Below, piece after piece: positions 22,997 through 35,813 of a stretch of 64,000 bases of DNA. The position numbers and the translations under genes were made by a program. Under the pieces are notes generated by a model that searched no databases, had not been told where the DNA came from, and saw only the letters and a list, made by a program, of their open reading frames with translations. The first letter of the stretch is position 1. The number at the start of each line of letters is the position of its first letter. Origin of the DNA: Erigeron canadensis (lineage: Eukaryota; Streptophyta; Magnoliopsida; Asterales; Asteraceae); NCBI RefSeq assembly GCF_010389155.1, contig NC_057768.1, forward strand, positions 5,144,501-5,208,500, read 5' to 3'.

Positions 22997-25900
22997 TTGA
23001 ACTATAAGATTAGTTTATTCATAATAATATATGAATGATGTTATTTGAGCTCGAGTTCAAATAGATGAGTTTAAAGGCATTTTGAATATAGTTAAATTAC
23101 TTCAATATACATTCTAAAAACTAAATTTTCATGTTCTAGCTCGAATACACTTTTAAAAAATTATTCGAGTCGAACCAAGTAAACCACTCAAGCTTAAAAC
23201 TTGTTATACTTGACTCGATTTGTTGACATCGGGTATTTAATTTCCACCAATAAATGGTACCAGGTGAGTTTTCTCTAAAAGTTTCTCATTAGGAGGTTTG
23301 AGTTGGTGATCTATTCTGCGAGAGACATCTCTAACCACGATTACTTAATTAATACAACATACACTATACCTTATCGTCATTCACAAGTAATTCACACCAA
23401 GCAAAAAATCTAAAACCTATGAATAAGATGTGACAAAATTTAATCTAATGGATGGAAAAGTTACAAAAATGAAGCATTTTAAAAATGAATGTGGTTGCCG
23501 GGTAGTGATCGATAAGTTGTCTCTTTCCCCCCCTGCCTGAACTTGTAAGAAGTTGTTTGTTTAAACTTTGAGCATCATTAACTGTCATTTGCCCTTGCAC
23601 GCCTTGCCCCCAACCAATCTGCATATTTTCCTTTAACCGTTTTCAGTTTCTAATCATGTCTCCTACACCAATGTCATTGCTTACCTCAGCCTAACCTCAC
23701 CTCGCCATACTCATTGAATTTTAATTGTTTAATTTTATTTGTTGGGAAATGCATATAATTATCCAAAGCCAAACAGGATCAGTGCCAATTAAGGGAAGGG
23801 AAAATACAGGCACACCAAAAATACGCTGACTCAACTTGTAAATTAGTGTAGTTATATGACTCCAACTAGAGAGACTACTCATTCATACGTAGTTATTATG
23901 TGAAACATTTATCAATTAATAGTGATGATATATGTGCCAAATATATGATCTACTACTAGCACAGAACTCGCGCAACGCGGTAACAATGATGGTAATGACG
24001 ATTTGATGGTGAGAGCGAAGGATGTTGATGACGACGACTATTGGTGGTGGTGACAATGTCAAGTGGTGTAAATTGTTTAATTGATTTACTCATTCATGGT
24101 GTAGGTTCTAACTTCTATTCATAAGTGAAATTGATTAAGAACGTTGTAATGATAGTAATTAATTAAAAATATAATATTACTTAGCTAAAGACATGTTTTT
24201 TGGTAAATATAGAAAAATGATTTTTGAACAAATATAATAATAAGGTGAATAACTAATGGGAAAATGATAAGCCTTTCCTTATCTTAGGTACTGCGATGTT
24301 AAAAAAATTATAAATTAAATATTTGAATTTGATAAACATATATAACTACTTTTGAATTTTATATAATCTCCCTTTAAAATACACATGTTTTACCTACGAT
24401 AGGTAATTTACTTAAGTTTTCCCCATATTTAATATGCATGGGAAGAAAGAAATAGTAGGTAACAATAAGGCTAACAGAAGTTAAATCATTCTTATCGAAG
24501 ACTTCAAACTTGGAAATCTTTGTGTGTATTTTGACGGACGTACTTAAAGAGGGACTTGTTTGAACGATGTTTAAATAATATCTAGTTATCTAGATTGAAT
24601 ATGAGTTGAAAACATTTATGATAACATTTTGGATGATCTGGTATAGATAAAACAACAATGAGAAACAAAAACTTTTCAATAGCTAAAATGTTATACTATA
24701 ATCCAATAAAGAATAGCAATGAGAGTCTAACGAACAATTTTATTTAACGGGCAAGTATGTCTGTTGTGAAACTAAATAATAACTAATCATTCCAATTCTT
24801 ATGAACCTTTAATTAAACTACCTTGAGTCCTTGATGAAACAATAGATATGTTTAGCAACAATAAATTGACTTATTAATTACTCGTATGATTTTTATAAAA
24901 GATATCTTAGGCGAGCGCTAATGGGGGCTGTTTTCGGCTGTTCTCAACACGTACTCGTAGTCTTCAATGGCGCCGCACATATTCTCGCTGCGTATTTAAG
25001 AACAACTCGCCCCCTAGATGATCGAGACGTGAGGGAGTGGGTCCAGGCGAGTTTGTTTGTAACTTTGTATGCGTGTAGTATGTATGGATTGTGAGAATTT
25101 GAGGAGAATAGTGAATGATAAGGGTATGTGACTATGTTCTATGTAGATTTCGAGAGGAAGAAATGATATGGTCTTAAACAGTTAATGTATCACTTTTTTT
25201 TATTAGTCCTATAGTTAAAAGACAACATGCTAGTATGCTACATTACAGGAAGATGATTAAAGTAAATAAGGTTTTAGGTACGAATAATAACTATTTTTAT
25301 ATTGATTGTCATATCAAAAAACATATTTGTTTACTGTTTATAAACGGGATAATTTTAATACGAACAAAAGATTTGAAATGGCAACTTTTTATGTGAAAAA
25401 CATGTTTCACTTAACAAACGTGACATTGCCACAAACTATTTGTTCTCCGGATTTCATTCATAATTGAGTGAATTTTTTTTTTTTTAGAATGATGTACGTG
25501 TTTCGAATTATCTCAAATTCACCTTATAGGGGTGATTGTCATTCAGAATAGACCATATTGTCCTGACCGAATCTCCATTAAAGCAGAGTTGCTCCATTTA
25601 GGAAAAATCGCAAAAACATGTTAACCTTAAAGTTCGAATGTATAACTTGTGAGTAAAACTCAAAGTGTATCTATATCGGCTAGTTGATTTGATTTTATTT
25701 GGAGAGAGAAATAAAAACTTGTTATAATTCGAGAAACGAAAGAGAAATAAAATAGGCATTGTTTTGGTGAAAGTTAAAAGCAAAATTTTATAACGATCCA
25801 ATAAGAAATTGACACGTTAACTGATAAAGGAAAGGTTGCCGTACGTGGTGTGGGGAAAGGAAAGTGTCGTAAAGCAAGGTCGACATGACTCACGTGTGTA

Positions 25901-28038
25901 CGTATTTTCCTCCCTACACAACACACATGGTGTGTTTGTTTTGTTTGTTTCCCACCTTTGACTTTCTTATAATCTTCTTAATCTTGATACTAATAATTCA
26001 ATGAGTTGGTGCAGATTTTCGAACCCATTTTGTTTGGATTTTAAGATCTGATACAATTACCAATCTTCCTCGCTGGATCAACAAAATGGAGAACGATATA
26101 CATGTGATTATCCTTTTGGCAGTTTTGGTCGTTTGGTAAAACAATAAAGTATTGGGTTGCATTATTCTACATCATGGTGCTTGTTGTATATTCATGAATA
26201 AACTGTTTTCTTAATCTCTAATAATATCATAGCTTCTTGTTAATAATAATATAACTTTTTTTTGACCGTTAAGAAAAATAAAGCAATGAGTTGTTCTAAA
26301 AGGTTAATTGATTACTAAGAATTTATAGTAATTCAATTTTTATTTTTATTTTTTCAAAAAATTGCTTCGTAACGCGCCATCCTTATGGCTAAAACAATCA
26401 CTTTGCGCGTTCGTGTTGGCTTTCATCTGGGTCCTTTAGCCATTTCATATTGTGGTTCAGCATGAAAGGTGGAAAAAATGTTACATAGTGCAAACTTGAG
26501 GTGAGAGTTCCAGACTTTATAAACCATTTGGCATTTGCATATTCTTCTTTATTTCTTGATGAACAAAGCTAAATCAAAGTTAGAAAAAAAAAATAAAAAA
26601 TTTTATCCAATTTTAAAATAATATTTTGTAGATCCTAATATTATTAAGATAATGATAGATCAACCTAATTGGTATGTCTAAAAATCAACCTAATTATAAA
26701 ACGTTGTCATGTGTAAGACTTAAGTAATAAAATTTGGAAAGAAAATTAGTGAAATCACATGTCAAATTCTTAAGGTCTAAGATTGATCTTTAGGAGTTAG
26801 ATTGATTAATCATTTTCCATATTATTATTTCAATTAACATTTTTCCATTCTACGGATTTTTTTTTAATGGAACTTATCTTAACTCCACAAGTTTGTAATG
26901 TATATCAATTAATGCGTTAAATCCAATTAGCATCGGTTTGGGCCTTTATCTTGCTTTACACAACCCACGACAAACATTGGGCTTTTTGATCCAAAATGGC
27001 CATGCGCTTTTATTTTTCCATTCAAACAAATCTTTAGTCAATATCGAAGCAGTATTATTATTTTTTAAAAAGGTTAGTGATAAAGCAAGATTCGGTCGTA
27101 TAAAGTGCTTGGTATTATGTACGACTTCTATCTTCGTGAGTTATCGTATGAATATAAATGTCAAATATTTTAACTTTTTATTATATAATAATATGAAAGA
27201 AGAAGTTAAAAAATAATCATGAATATATCTTTAATATCTGTTCACCCAATTTATAAAATAAATGAATTTCATAGTGTATAAAAAGATAATATTCCGTAAC
27301 AAATACAAATGAAATGGATGATGATTTGTATTTTGTAATATACCACCAATTTTTTACCATACACCACCAAATATGTTTTAAAGTGTTGTATGGTATAATC
27401 ATATAATGCATGTTCGGTAGTATACAGTTAAAAAGTGGTGATGTACAGATTATAACCCAGATGAAATACATCACATTATGGTCATGATCTTATGATCAAG
27501 ACGGTAGAATCTTTTGCCGCTCCTTTTCCTTCATACCTTTCGAGCATGTTCGTTGTACTTGACAAGTTCAAAAATTAAGGTGTGTATAATTTGCTACTGA
27601 TTAGGTAAGTTTCATTTTCTTAGAAAAGAATCACTGATAAAGTGATAATGGTTGATTTCAAAGTTAAGATAACATCAAGGCTACAACTTGCAAGATGACA
27701 CATTGTTTTGAAAGTAGAACATTTTGCTATTAACTACTAAACGCTTTATCAAAAGCCTTAACAAGTATTAGCTTCTTGTTTAGTCAATTCAGAACTTAAG
27801 GGATTTGCTACACGTCCAACCTTATCCATATGGCCATGTCATTTTGGCCACTAATTATATAAGTTAATTTTCATATGCATTATTTTATTTAACATAAAGG
27901 TTTAATCAGTGGATTACCAAAATAATTTTTTTATTATATGGTTGCATGTTAAACTTTTTTATCGTTGTATATACTCAACAAACTTTTTTCATTAGCATAT
28001 GATTGCACATTAAACTTTTTTTATTCATATATATATAT
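22997..28038. other. Long intergenic stretch without recognised genes
   Basis: I read both strands and found no gene. Points noted: a GGTGGTGGTGACAATG triplet-like run near 24045; a GC-richer island at 24905-25060 beginning GGCGAGCGCTAATGGGGGC, possibly a DNA-transposon remnant; a G-box-like ACTCACGTGTG near 25890; and short ORFs at 25598-25801 (minus), 26938-27216 (plus) and 27217-27474 (minus) whose products resemble nothing and have AT-driven composition. Confidence 0.5.
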
Positions 28039-28431
28039 AGGGTAACACTCCGGTGAGAACAATCTTAAAATAAGAACGGTGAGAACACTTAAAAAACATC
28101 ATTTTAATGCATTACAAGTCCATAAAACTAACATAGTGCAGAACTAATTATCATCATTTAAGTGTTTAACAACACATTGATCCGTCAAAATCGAAAAAAT
28201 CACGTTTTTTGGTGGATGCATCATTTTGAAAAATATGCATCCAAGATGGATAGCACAAAAAAAAACACGATTTTCTTGATTTTGACAAGCCAATGTGTTG
28301 ATATACACTTAAATAATGATAATTAGTTATGCACTATGTTAGTTTTATGGACTTTTAATGCATCAAAATGATGTTTTTTAAGTGTTCTCATTGTTCTTAT
28401 TTTAATACTGTTCTTATTTGATTGTCACCCT
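28039..28431. mobile_element. MITE 1, long inverted repeat between TA runs
   Basis: The ends AGGGTAACA and TGTCACCCT are inverted copies. The arms stay complementary for much of their length, for example CATTTTAATGCATTACAAGTCC against GGACTTTTAATGCATC. It is about 390 bp, flanked on both sides by (TA)n, which fits a TA-targeting (Mariner-like) MITE. The superfamily is inferred. Confidence 0.75.
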
Positions 28432-28443
28432 ATATATATATAT

Positions 28444-28633
28444 GGGAAAAGGGAATATAAGGCTGTCCGACACCTAAGCTTAGGTGTGGAACCCCTCACA
28501 TACTAATATTTTATTATTTCTTGTTTAATGAATAAATGCATGGGGCCCCATGATTTTTGTGGATTAAAAAAACAATATGTGAGTGTTCCACACTTAAGCT
28601 TAGATACCCGACAGCCTTATATTCCCATCCCCG
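28444..28633. mobile_element. MITE 2, inverted repeat with AAGCTT palindromes
   Basis: The left arm GGGAATATAAGGCTGTC is answered by the right arm GACAGCCTTATATTCCC. Each arm carries a near-palindrome around CTAAGCTTAG. It is about 190 bp and sits between TA runs. Confidence 0.75.
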
Positions 28634-28645
28634 TATATATATATA

Positions 28646-28818
28646 GGGGGAGTGAGTATGGGGTTGTCCCCCATCTAAGCTTAGATGGGGAACTCCTCAC
28701 ATTTGATTTTTATAATCATGAAAATCATGAGGGGCCATGTATTTTTTTAAATTCAAACAAATAATAAAATATTTTTATGTGAGAGGTTTCCTATCTAAGC
28801 TTTATACTCATTTTTCTC
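28646..28818. mobile_element. MITE 3, same family as MITE 2
   Basis: The arms GAGTATGGGG...ATCTAAGCTTAGAT and CTATCTAAGCTTTATACTC are inverted, with CTCACAT and ATGTGAG inside. It shares the AAGCTT hairpin design of MITE 2 but is clearly diverged from it. It is bounded by TA runs. Confidence 0.7.
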
Positions 28819-28842
28819 ATATATATATATATATATATCCCA

Positions 28843-29283
28843 TAAACTTCTAATATTCGTACATAGTTCATACAACAACTACATGTGTACATATGTGGTA
28901 TACAACTTCTAATGTTGATGTTTTTGTTCATAGCTGGTTGACCAATATTTGTACATAGTTCATACATAGTTAACTAATAAATTAAAGGAAGTGATAAATG
29001 TACAACAATTGCTAGCCATTTATAACAAATATACATATTTTACTGCACAGTGTACAACTGCGTAAAACATATATTATGATGGATAGCTAATAATTATTAT
29101 AAATATATCATTCTCCATAAAATAATGGTTGACCATGTATGACCAAGTACAGTACACCAATAAAAACAATTAGTTTGCAACTATGTACAAATTTTAGAAG
29201 TTGTAGGGCATATATATTAATTAAAGAAAGATGAAGGTATGTGCAACTATATACAAATTTTAGAAGTTGGACATATACACCAA
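28843..29283. repeat. Foldback-like repeat
   Basis: AAACTTCTAATATTCGTAC near 28845 is partly inverted near 29260 (on the minus strand CCAACTTCTAAAATTTGTA). Direct copies of TACAAATTTTAGAAGTTG also occur near 29185 and 29250. No gene is present. It may be a decayed MITE. Confidence 0.35.
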
Positions 29284-29700
29284 GATTCGCCATTCTTTTC
29301 TTTTAACCATTCTTTTCTTTCTAACCCGTAATAATTGTAGTTTCATCCTGAGGCTACATCTATGGTGACAGCCAATTTAGAGATGTGGAGAATGAACTAT
29401 CGAAATCTCAAACCAATGACACACATAGATATACAAATACAATAATATATGTGCACATATAAGGACACAACAATTGCGTAACATACAATAGAAGCAATAT
29501 TGACGAGTAGCTTTTTAACCCACTTGGCAGACTAGCTATGCAAATCCATCATCCTACATACCAACAGCTTTTCTCCACTACTCTTTTCTCTCCAATTCTC
29601 TCCTTGGCTGTAGTGGCTTTCTCCCACTTGCCAGAACCACCAATTCCACCGGGCAGCAGCCTTTCCAATTTCAGATATTTTTATCAACACTCGAGTACAA

Positions 29701-29913
29701 TAATATAGGATGAGAGTTGCGATTATTTACTTGACTGTTAGATACTTAAGTTTGGGCATAGATTTCCCCACATCTTGATATTTTGATTCATAAAATATAC
29801 GAGGGCTCAATCGTTTATCCATTATACAGTAAATATTAAAAATTTAACATGTGAGAAGTTTTATATCCAAACTTAAGTATTTAACAGTAACATATTCACT
29901 TTTCTAATATAGG
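29701..29913. mobile_element. MITE 4, AAGCTT/AACTTAAG hairpin type
   Basis: TGTTAGATACTTAAGTTTGG is inverted as CCAAACTTAAGTATTTAACA, with CCACAT and ATGTGAG inside each arm as in MITEs 2 and 3. This suggests one diverse family of about 200-bp elements. Confidence 0.65.
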
Positions 29914-29967
29914 TTATCATACTACCTGAAAGATTAATTAAAAGATTAGGGAAGTAATGAAGTAAAC

Positions 29968-30318
29968 TGATGACGTACCCACCCAGATGTTGGCACGCAG
30001 GATACGTCCAAAAGATGAGCCTCACCTTCGGTAACGAGGAAACGATATATGCTTATCAAGAATCCTATATTTTAGGAAAGAAGATAATATCAAATCCCTT
30101 ATTTTCGGAAGTGATATGATCTACACCAAAAATCCTACTTGGAGGGAAAGTCACGAACCCCCTATAAATAGGGGGAAGGATGGTCAAATCAAAAAACAAT
30201 CACACACACATATATTCGGCGTACAAGAGGCTTTGCTTTACTGGAAGGGAACCGCCAAATAACAACCACATTCACCCCCATTTCCCCGTTCTAGGTTACC
30301 GGATTGGCTGTACAAACA
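29968..30318 (+). repeat. 5' LTR of the Tat-like element
   Basis: It starts TGATGACGTACCCACCC and ends CTGTACAAACA, followed by the primer site. A clear TATA box, CCTATAAATAGG, is at 30161. It is the same length as the 3' LTR, with about 16 substitutions and two 1-base indels between them. Confidence 0.95.
30163..30170 (+). promoter_or_regulatory. LTR TATA box
   Basis: TATAAATA between C and G runs in the left LTR. The same motif is intact in the right LTR (near 36380). Transcription would start about 30 bp downstream. Confidence 0.65.
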
Positions 30319-30396
30319 ATTGGCGCCACCCGCGGGACACTCTCCAAACAGCAAAACCCACAAAATTTTTGTTTTCCCAAATCCTAAACCTAGAAG

Positions 30397-33166
30397 ATGA
30401 ATGACGAAAATAGGCCGCCACCTGGTTTCGCCGAAGAAAGCATAGATCTGAACCGGAATCGGGGGGTACGCCAATAACACCTTCCTCAGCAGGGGCAACA
30501 CACACCTCTACATCGGCTCAGCCTCAGATCGATGAAGCATATATACAACAGAACCATGAAAGCATCCTGAACACTCTACGACGTCTCCAGGATGCAGGGG
30601 TATTAAGAGGAAGAACAATCAATTTCGATGAAGCATACGACGAATATGATGGCGACCACCACCAAATGGAAGGCGTAGGCAACCAATAGATCCCCGATCA
30701 AGAGTGCAAAGAACCAACAATCAACAAAACAATGTTGCAGGGTCACAAGGTGACACCTAGGAACAAATTAACCCAGGGTCAAACACCTAGGAACAAAGCA
30801 ACCCAGGGTCGAACACCCAGTAACATAGCAACCCAGGGTCAAACTCACAGAACCATGGTGGCCAGAATGTACAAAACATTCCTCAAGGAATGCAAAATCC
30901 TGGGTTGGCAAATAACATTCGCCCACCACCTAGTTACAGTACTCCAGGACAGCAATCTAATATACCTGCGTATGTTCACTACACGCAGCATACCAATATT
31001 CCCCAGTATACAACAAATTCAGTGCCACAAGGCAACACAGATGATGAATACCCCGGGATATTACAACCACAGAGCATTTACTCAAAACTTTCCAGAACGA
31101 GGGTCAAAGGCCAAGTACGGCAAGATACCAACAAAACTCCCAGGGGCAAGGTTTCCCAGTCAACAACCAGGCATCTAACATGCCAGGAGTGCAAAGTCAT
31201 ACCCAGGGTCCAAACACGCAAAGCAATAATCAAACCTACGGACCACAAACAAACCAGGCCACGCCACAAGTGCAGGCAGGTTTCCCCCAGGGTCAATTTC
31301 AGCAAGGATTCCAAATGTCGGGCCAAGTTCCAGGACCACACTACTAAAACACAGGGTCTCAAGCAGGTCAGGGTTATAACCAACATTATTTAAATAATTA
31401 AGGCATTTATAATGAAGGGTATGAGTAATACTATCACGCTGGGGGACCAAACTTAAACAGCTATGGACAAATGCTTGGGGACCAAATATCTACCAAACCC
31501 CACCGGTGTACCAACCAAACACACCTAGACCATTTAGCCTTAGCAGAATACCACCAAAGTCACCATTCGCAGAATGGATAAGGAACCACACATTGCCAGC
31601 AAACATGAAATACCCAACCCACCTAGGAACTTACAATGGCAAAGATGACCCAAACGACTTCCTGCAAAGATTTGAAGGAACAACAGAAATGCAAAACTGG
31701 GTTGAGCCAGTGGCATGCAAGGCATTTAAAATGGGATTAATGAATGATGCAAGAGAATGGTTAGGTAGTCTCACAGAAGGATTAATAAACAACTTCGATG
31801 AGCTCAGAACAAAGTTTCTATCACACTTCTGCCAACAGAAGAAGCATAAGAAGACACACGTGTTAGCCCACAACATAAAGCAGAAAGAACATGAATCTCA
31901 AGGGATTTCATAGAAATATTTACTCTAGAATCACAAGAAATCACAGGATTACCAGAATCACAAAGGGTTTCAGGGCTCATACACGGCTGTCAAAATAGAG
32001 AATTGGTTGAATGCTTGAACACAGACCTAGCCGAAACATTCGATGAAGCAAAGAAAAAAGCCCACAAATTTCTGGACACAAAAGAAATCGGAGCAAGTAA
32101 TGTGGATGATTCGAGGTACAAAAAGGAAAAATGGCAACCAAGCAAAGACCAACAGGCAAGATACAGCCCATACAAGAGAGAGGAAAAAAGAAAAGATTAC
32201 AACATAGTTCCACTTCCAGAATTGACCAAGAGCCTAAAAGAAATATTGCTAACGGAGGCAGTATGGAAAACATTCCCTATCCCAGCCAAATTAAGTGAAA
32301 GGGGAAGAAGGGACAAATATAAATATTGTGACTTTCACAATGATACATGGCATGATACAAATTCATGTATACAGCTAAGGAAACCAATTGATGAAGCCAT
32401 TAAAACTAGCAAATTGGCAGATCTGGTGAAAGGAATCTGGCAACAGCCGAAACAAAAAGTAGAAGAGTCTGGGGAGCAAAAAAGTGGCAATACCCAGGCA
32501 ACAATCTATACAATAAGAAAGGAAAGACAAGCTGAGAAAAGAAAGGAAATCGACACACTCATCCAGAGTGTAGGGCCTATTTCATTTCCCCCAATACTTG
32601 GAACACACGTCTCCGAGGATCCGATAACAATCAAAGCAAAATTGCAAGAAAAATGGGTGGATAAGATTCATATCAACGATGGAAGCGATTACAATATACT
32701 CTATGAGCACGCATTCCCAGGCGACAACTCACCCGTGCGTATCCTATCATCACCTCCAGGCACATGGCTAATAAGTTTCTCTGGGAACAAAACCCAGCCT
32801 ACAGGTAAGATAGTACTTGCAGTCACAATCGTAGCCGGGCCACGCAGGAGAACGGATGAGCTGACCTTCATGATAATCAAAGGATCCCCACCTTACAAAG
32901 CTATTCTGGGAAGGCCAGTGATACAAAAATTCGGAATGATACCCTCTGTAATACACAATATGGTCAAGTTCCACACGGAGGATGGAATAGCAAGCATTCG
33001 AGGAAGCTACGAGCCACCGAGCGTCCATGGACGAACACGCATGGTTATGCCAATGAGGAAGAGGAAGCTAGGAAGAGAAGAGGGGGAACTTGCAGACATC
33101 TTTACCACAATGGAAATACAAAAGCAAGAAAACCTGGAACTCAAAGACGACATCCCTAAAACATAA
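30397..33166 (+). pseudogene. gag-protease region of the Tat-like element, broken
   Basis: The ATG at 30397 opens a frame that stops after 26 codons. The following Q/N-rich part (to about 31400) survives only in mixed frames. It includes 27-bp repeats built on AACCCAGGGTC at 30770-30840. The Retrotrans_gag domain is open at 31506-31913 (WIRNHTLPANMKYPTHLGTY, then CQQKKHKK). After a break, 32003-33166 carries a zinc-knuckle-like CDFHNDTWHDTNSC (residues 109-122), a protease-like INDGSDYNILYEH and AILGRPVIQKFGMIPSVIHN. It ends in a stop right after the protease region. The usual RT-RNase H-integrase part is absent, not merely decayed. Confidence 0.8.
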
Positions 33167-33290
33167 TAAGTTTACTTATCATATGTATTCGAAACTTTTT
33201 TTGTTTAAATAAATTTATTATTCAATAAAATTATGATTCATGGTGAAGAAGGGTCGCAACCTCACGCACATAATTTCCAAATATATGCCT

Positions 33291-33670
33291 AATGCCTAAA
33301 AAAGGCAAGTGCATCGCAAATCATACTTCTATGATTTCTATGAAACAAAATATATGCCTAAAAAAGGCAAGTGCATCGCAAATCATACTCCTATGATTTC
33401 TATGAAACAAAATATGCCTAAAAAGGCAAGTGCATCGCAAATCATACTCCTATGATTTCTATGAAACAAAATATATGCCTAAAAAAGGCAAGTGCATCGC
33501 AAATCATACTCCTATGATTTCTATGAAACAAAATATATGCCTAAAAAAGGCAAGTGCATCGCAAATCATACTCCTATGATTTCTACAAAAAAAAAAGAGA
33601 TACACCAATATCCTAAAGAAGGAATGTGCATCGTAGATCATATATCTTTGATTTTTAGAAAAAAAGGCCT
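33291..33670 (+). repeat. Tandem array of about 60-bp units in the Tat-like element
   Basis: GGCAAGTGCATCGCAAATCA recurs at about 33304, 33367, 33425, 33487 and 33549, and a degenerate copy lies near 33620 (periods 58-71 bp). Each unit also has ATGCCTAAAAA and CTATGATTTCTATGAAACAA. The five main units are nearly identical, which points to recent expansion. The array lies between the protease region and the 3' end of the antisense gene. Confidence 0.95.
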
Positions 33671-33846
33671 ATAAAAGGTGAAAACATAAAGCCATCCTAA
33701 AAGGAAAGTGATATAAACATAAGTACGATAGAAATTGTTCTTAAACATCCACACGACCCACCGGCCCAAAAAATAACCCAGTCACACTGGGGTAGGATAT
33801 ATTGTCTTACAAACCATGGCTTAACAGCCCAAATACTAAATATTGT

Positions 33847-35813
33847 TCAGAATGAGAGGGAAAGCAATTGATCAACAGACATGTCAGGGTATGCAGCAAA
33901 CTTCGCAATCACTGGGAATTCAGCCTCTTCCCACTCCTTTGCAACAACCTCCACTTTCAAAGAAGCATTGGCATCATAATCAAGGCAGGAAGAAAGGTCA
34001 ACATGACCCTCCTGGCTAAACTCCTCCAACACCCTAGACCTTTTCTCCAAGCGATTTGCAGAAATACCATTACCAACAGATTTCAACACATCAGGGTTTG
34101 CCAACAAAGACCTGCAAACAAAAAGGACATACTCAGAAACCAACCTGCCACGGTCAATCTTCATCAACTGGAGTTGCTTAGAAAGATCTTCGATCATCAA
34201 CTTGTCAGCTTGAGACTGTGACAATATCTTAGCACTTTCATTCGATCTTGACTGCAGCTCTGTCTTTAGTTTGGAAAATTCATCATTTCTGGCAAACAGG
34301 GTCGACTCTTGAGATTTGAATAAGTCCTCCATGTCTTTTAGTTTCTCCCTCAATGATGCAGGTACACTTTGATCACCATATTCATATAATTTCTTTTCTA
34401 AATCAGAAACGGTGTCGTTCAAAAGCAACTCCCTTTGCCTACCCTCACCCACTGCCTTCACAAGAGCATTATACCGAAAATGCATTTCAGTAAGAGTGGT
34501 GCTATGAGCATCATAATCCTCATCAAAGAAGGATAAAAACTTGGAGGGGTCCATTGACCTTATCTCATCAGCAGTATGCTTGGAAACTTGGGATCTGAAC
34601 AACCATTCTGATTCATAAAACTCTGCAAAGAAAAAATGGGGAAAAAGTAAGGAGCAATAAGGAAATGAAAAAGCATGAAAATCAAAGAACATATAAACAA
34701 GAACCTACCTTTCTTGGGAGAATCCTTGGCAGACACTGACCTGCGAGCTTTTCTACTTGTAGCCTTGGACTTCTTATTACCTTCTTCCACATCCTCACTG
34801 ACAGTACTAGCAGCAGTCTTAGCCCTCTTTAAACGAGCAGCAATGGAACCACCAGGTGGAAGCATATTGACTCTCTTCTTCCCAGCATCGGGGATAGCAT
34901 CAACATCGATTGCATCAACCTGTGGATGGGGACGAGTAACAACTTTAGCAGTCTCACCAGTAAGCTCACCAACACTGAAACCACCAGCAGAAGCATTTGG
35001 GTTGGGCATTTGAGATACCTCCTTGGTACCCTTATTGACATATTTCCAGTATGACATATCTGCAATTCAAGCACAAAACAATGACAAAAAGGAATGCAAA
35101 AAACAGTAGAATCTATACAACAGGAGCATACCATCAAACTCCCCCCCCCCCCCCCTTAGCAAGAGCATGAATAAAACCAACCTTAAACAAAATCCCATCC
35201 AGATATTGATAAACAACAAAACCCACCTCCTCCAAAATATCATATATATCACCGCAATCGTCCTCAGGTATTGGATCACCAAAGAAACCTTTTTTCTGAA
35301 CTTTTAGCCTACTTCTCTCATACAAACACTCACAGTGTTGAGGAAACAAACTATGATGCATAAACACAAATTCATCTTTCCAATCACGAAGATCCATCCC
35401 ACCCTTAAGGACACATTCAATCTTAGGTCTATTGGCAATGGTGACCCAATCACCAGCGGCGGAAACATTCAACAACTTCCTAAACAACGTAACAGTTGGC
35501 TCAACTCCGTAAGCACGACAAACAATTTCAAAAGCCACTATTCTAGCACAGCCTAATGGATGCATCATAGAGATATGGCATTTATAGTATTTCAAAACTT
35601 TGATAAAAAACTTAGGGAACGGGTACCTCAGATTCCCATGGTGAAGGTTTTAATGTAAATACTGACAAATCCATTAAGAGGGTTAAAAGCACTCTGTTTA
35701 CGAGTGGGAAGACGAAAAGACGAATGACGGCCAGGAAAAAATTGATCAACAAAAACCTTACGAGTATCGGCATCAACGATAGATCTAGTATTACCAATGC
35801 CACGTTTCGCCAT
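33847..35813 (-). pseudogene. Antisense ORF of the Tat-like element (gypsy-type transposase-like domain, spliced)
   Basis: On the minus strand a gene-like structure starts at the ATG at 35813 (MAKRGIGNTRS). A 1-base frameshift near 35640 breaks it; the frame then continues in 35134-35595 with CARIVAFEIVCRAYGVEP and SAAGDWVTIANRPK. This matches the domain databases call putative gypsy-type transposase, a name without proven function. A second part starts after an acceptor TTGCAG at 35060 and ends at a donor GTAGG after 34709. It then joins 34622 in frame through a clean GT-AG intron. The C-terminal part is a long predicted coiled coil, from about EWLFRSQ to a stop at 33847. The join near 35060-35200 is unclear because a run of 15 C interrupts it. 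The role is unknown. Confidence 0.75.
35141..35155. repeat. Homopolymer run of 15 C
   Basis: It lies inside the antisense gene, near an exon end (poly-Gly in that frame). It is a likely spot for length errors in sequencing or replication. Confidence 0.9.

Noticed and set aside
26938..27474. Two adjacent ORFs on opposite strands
   Set aside because: Composition follows local AT content, with no conserved motif, splice pattern or promoter.
28528..28764. 78-codon ORF over MITEs 2 and 3
   Set aside because: It is made entirely of inverted-repeat MITE sequence and TA runs.
33291..33670. Regular repeats resembling a CRISPR array
   Set aside because: The whole 60-bp unit repeats, with no unique spacers, inside a plant LTR element. 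It is an ordinary tandem array.
34675..35013. Plus-strand ORF of 112 codons in the Tat-like element
   Set aside because: It is a shadow of the antisense gene, whose minus-strand frame has the domain match and a proper intron.
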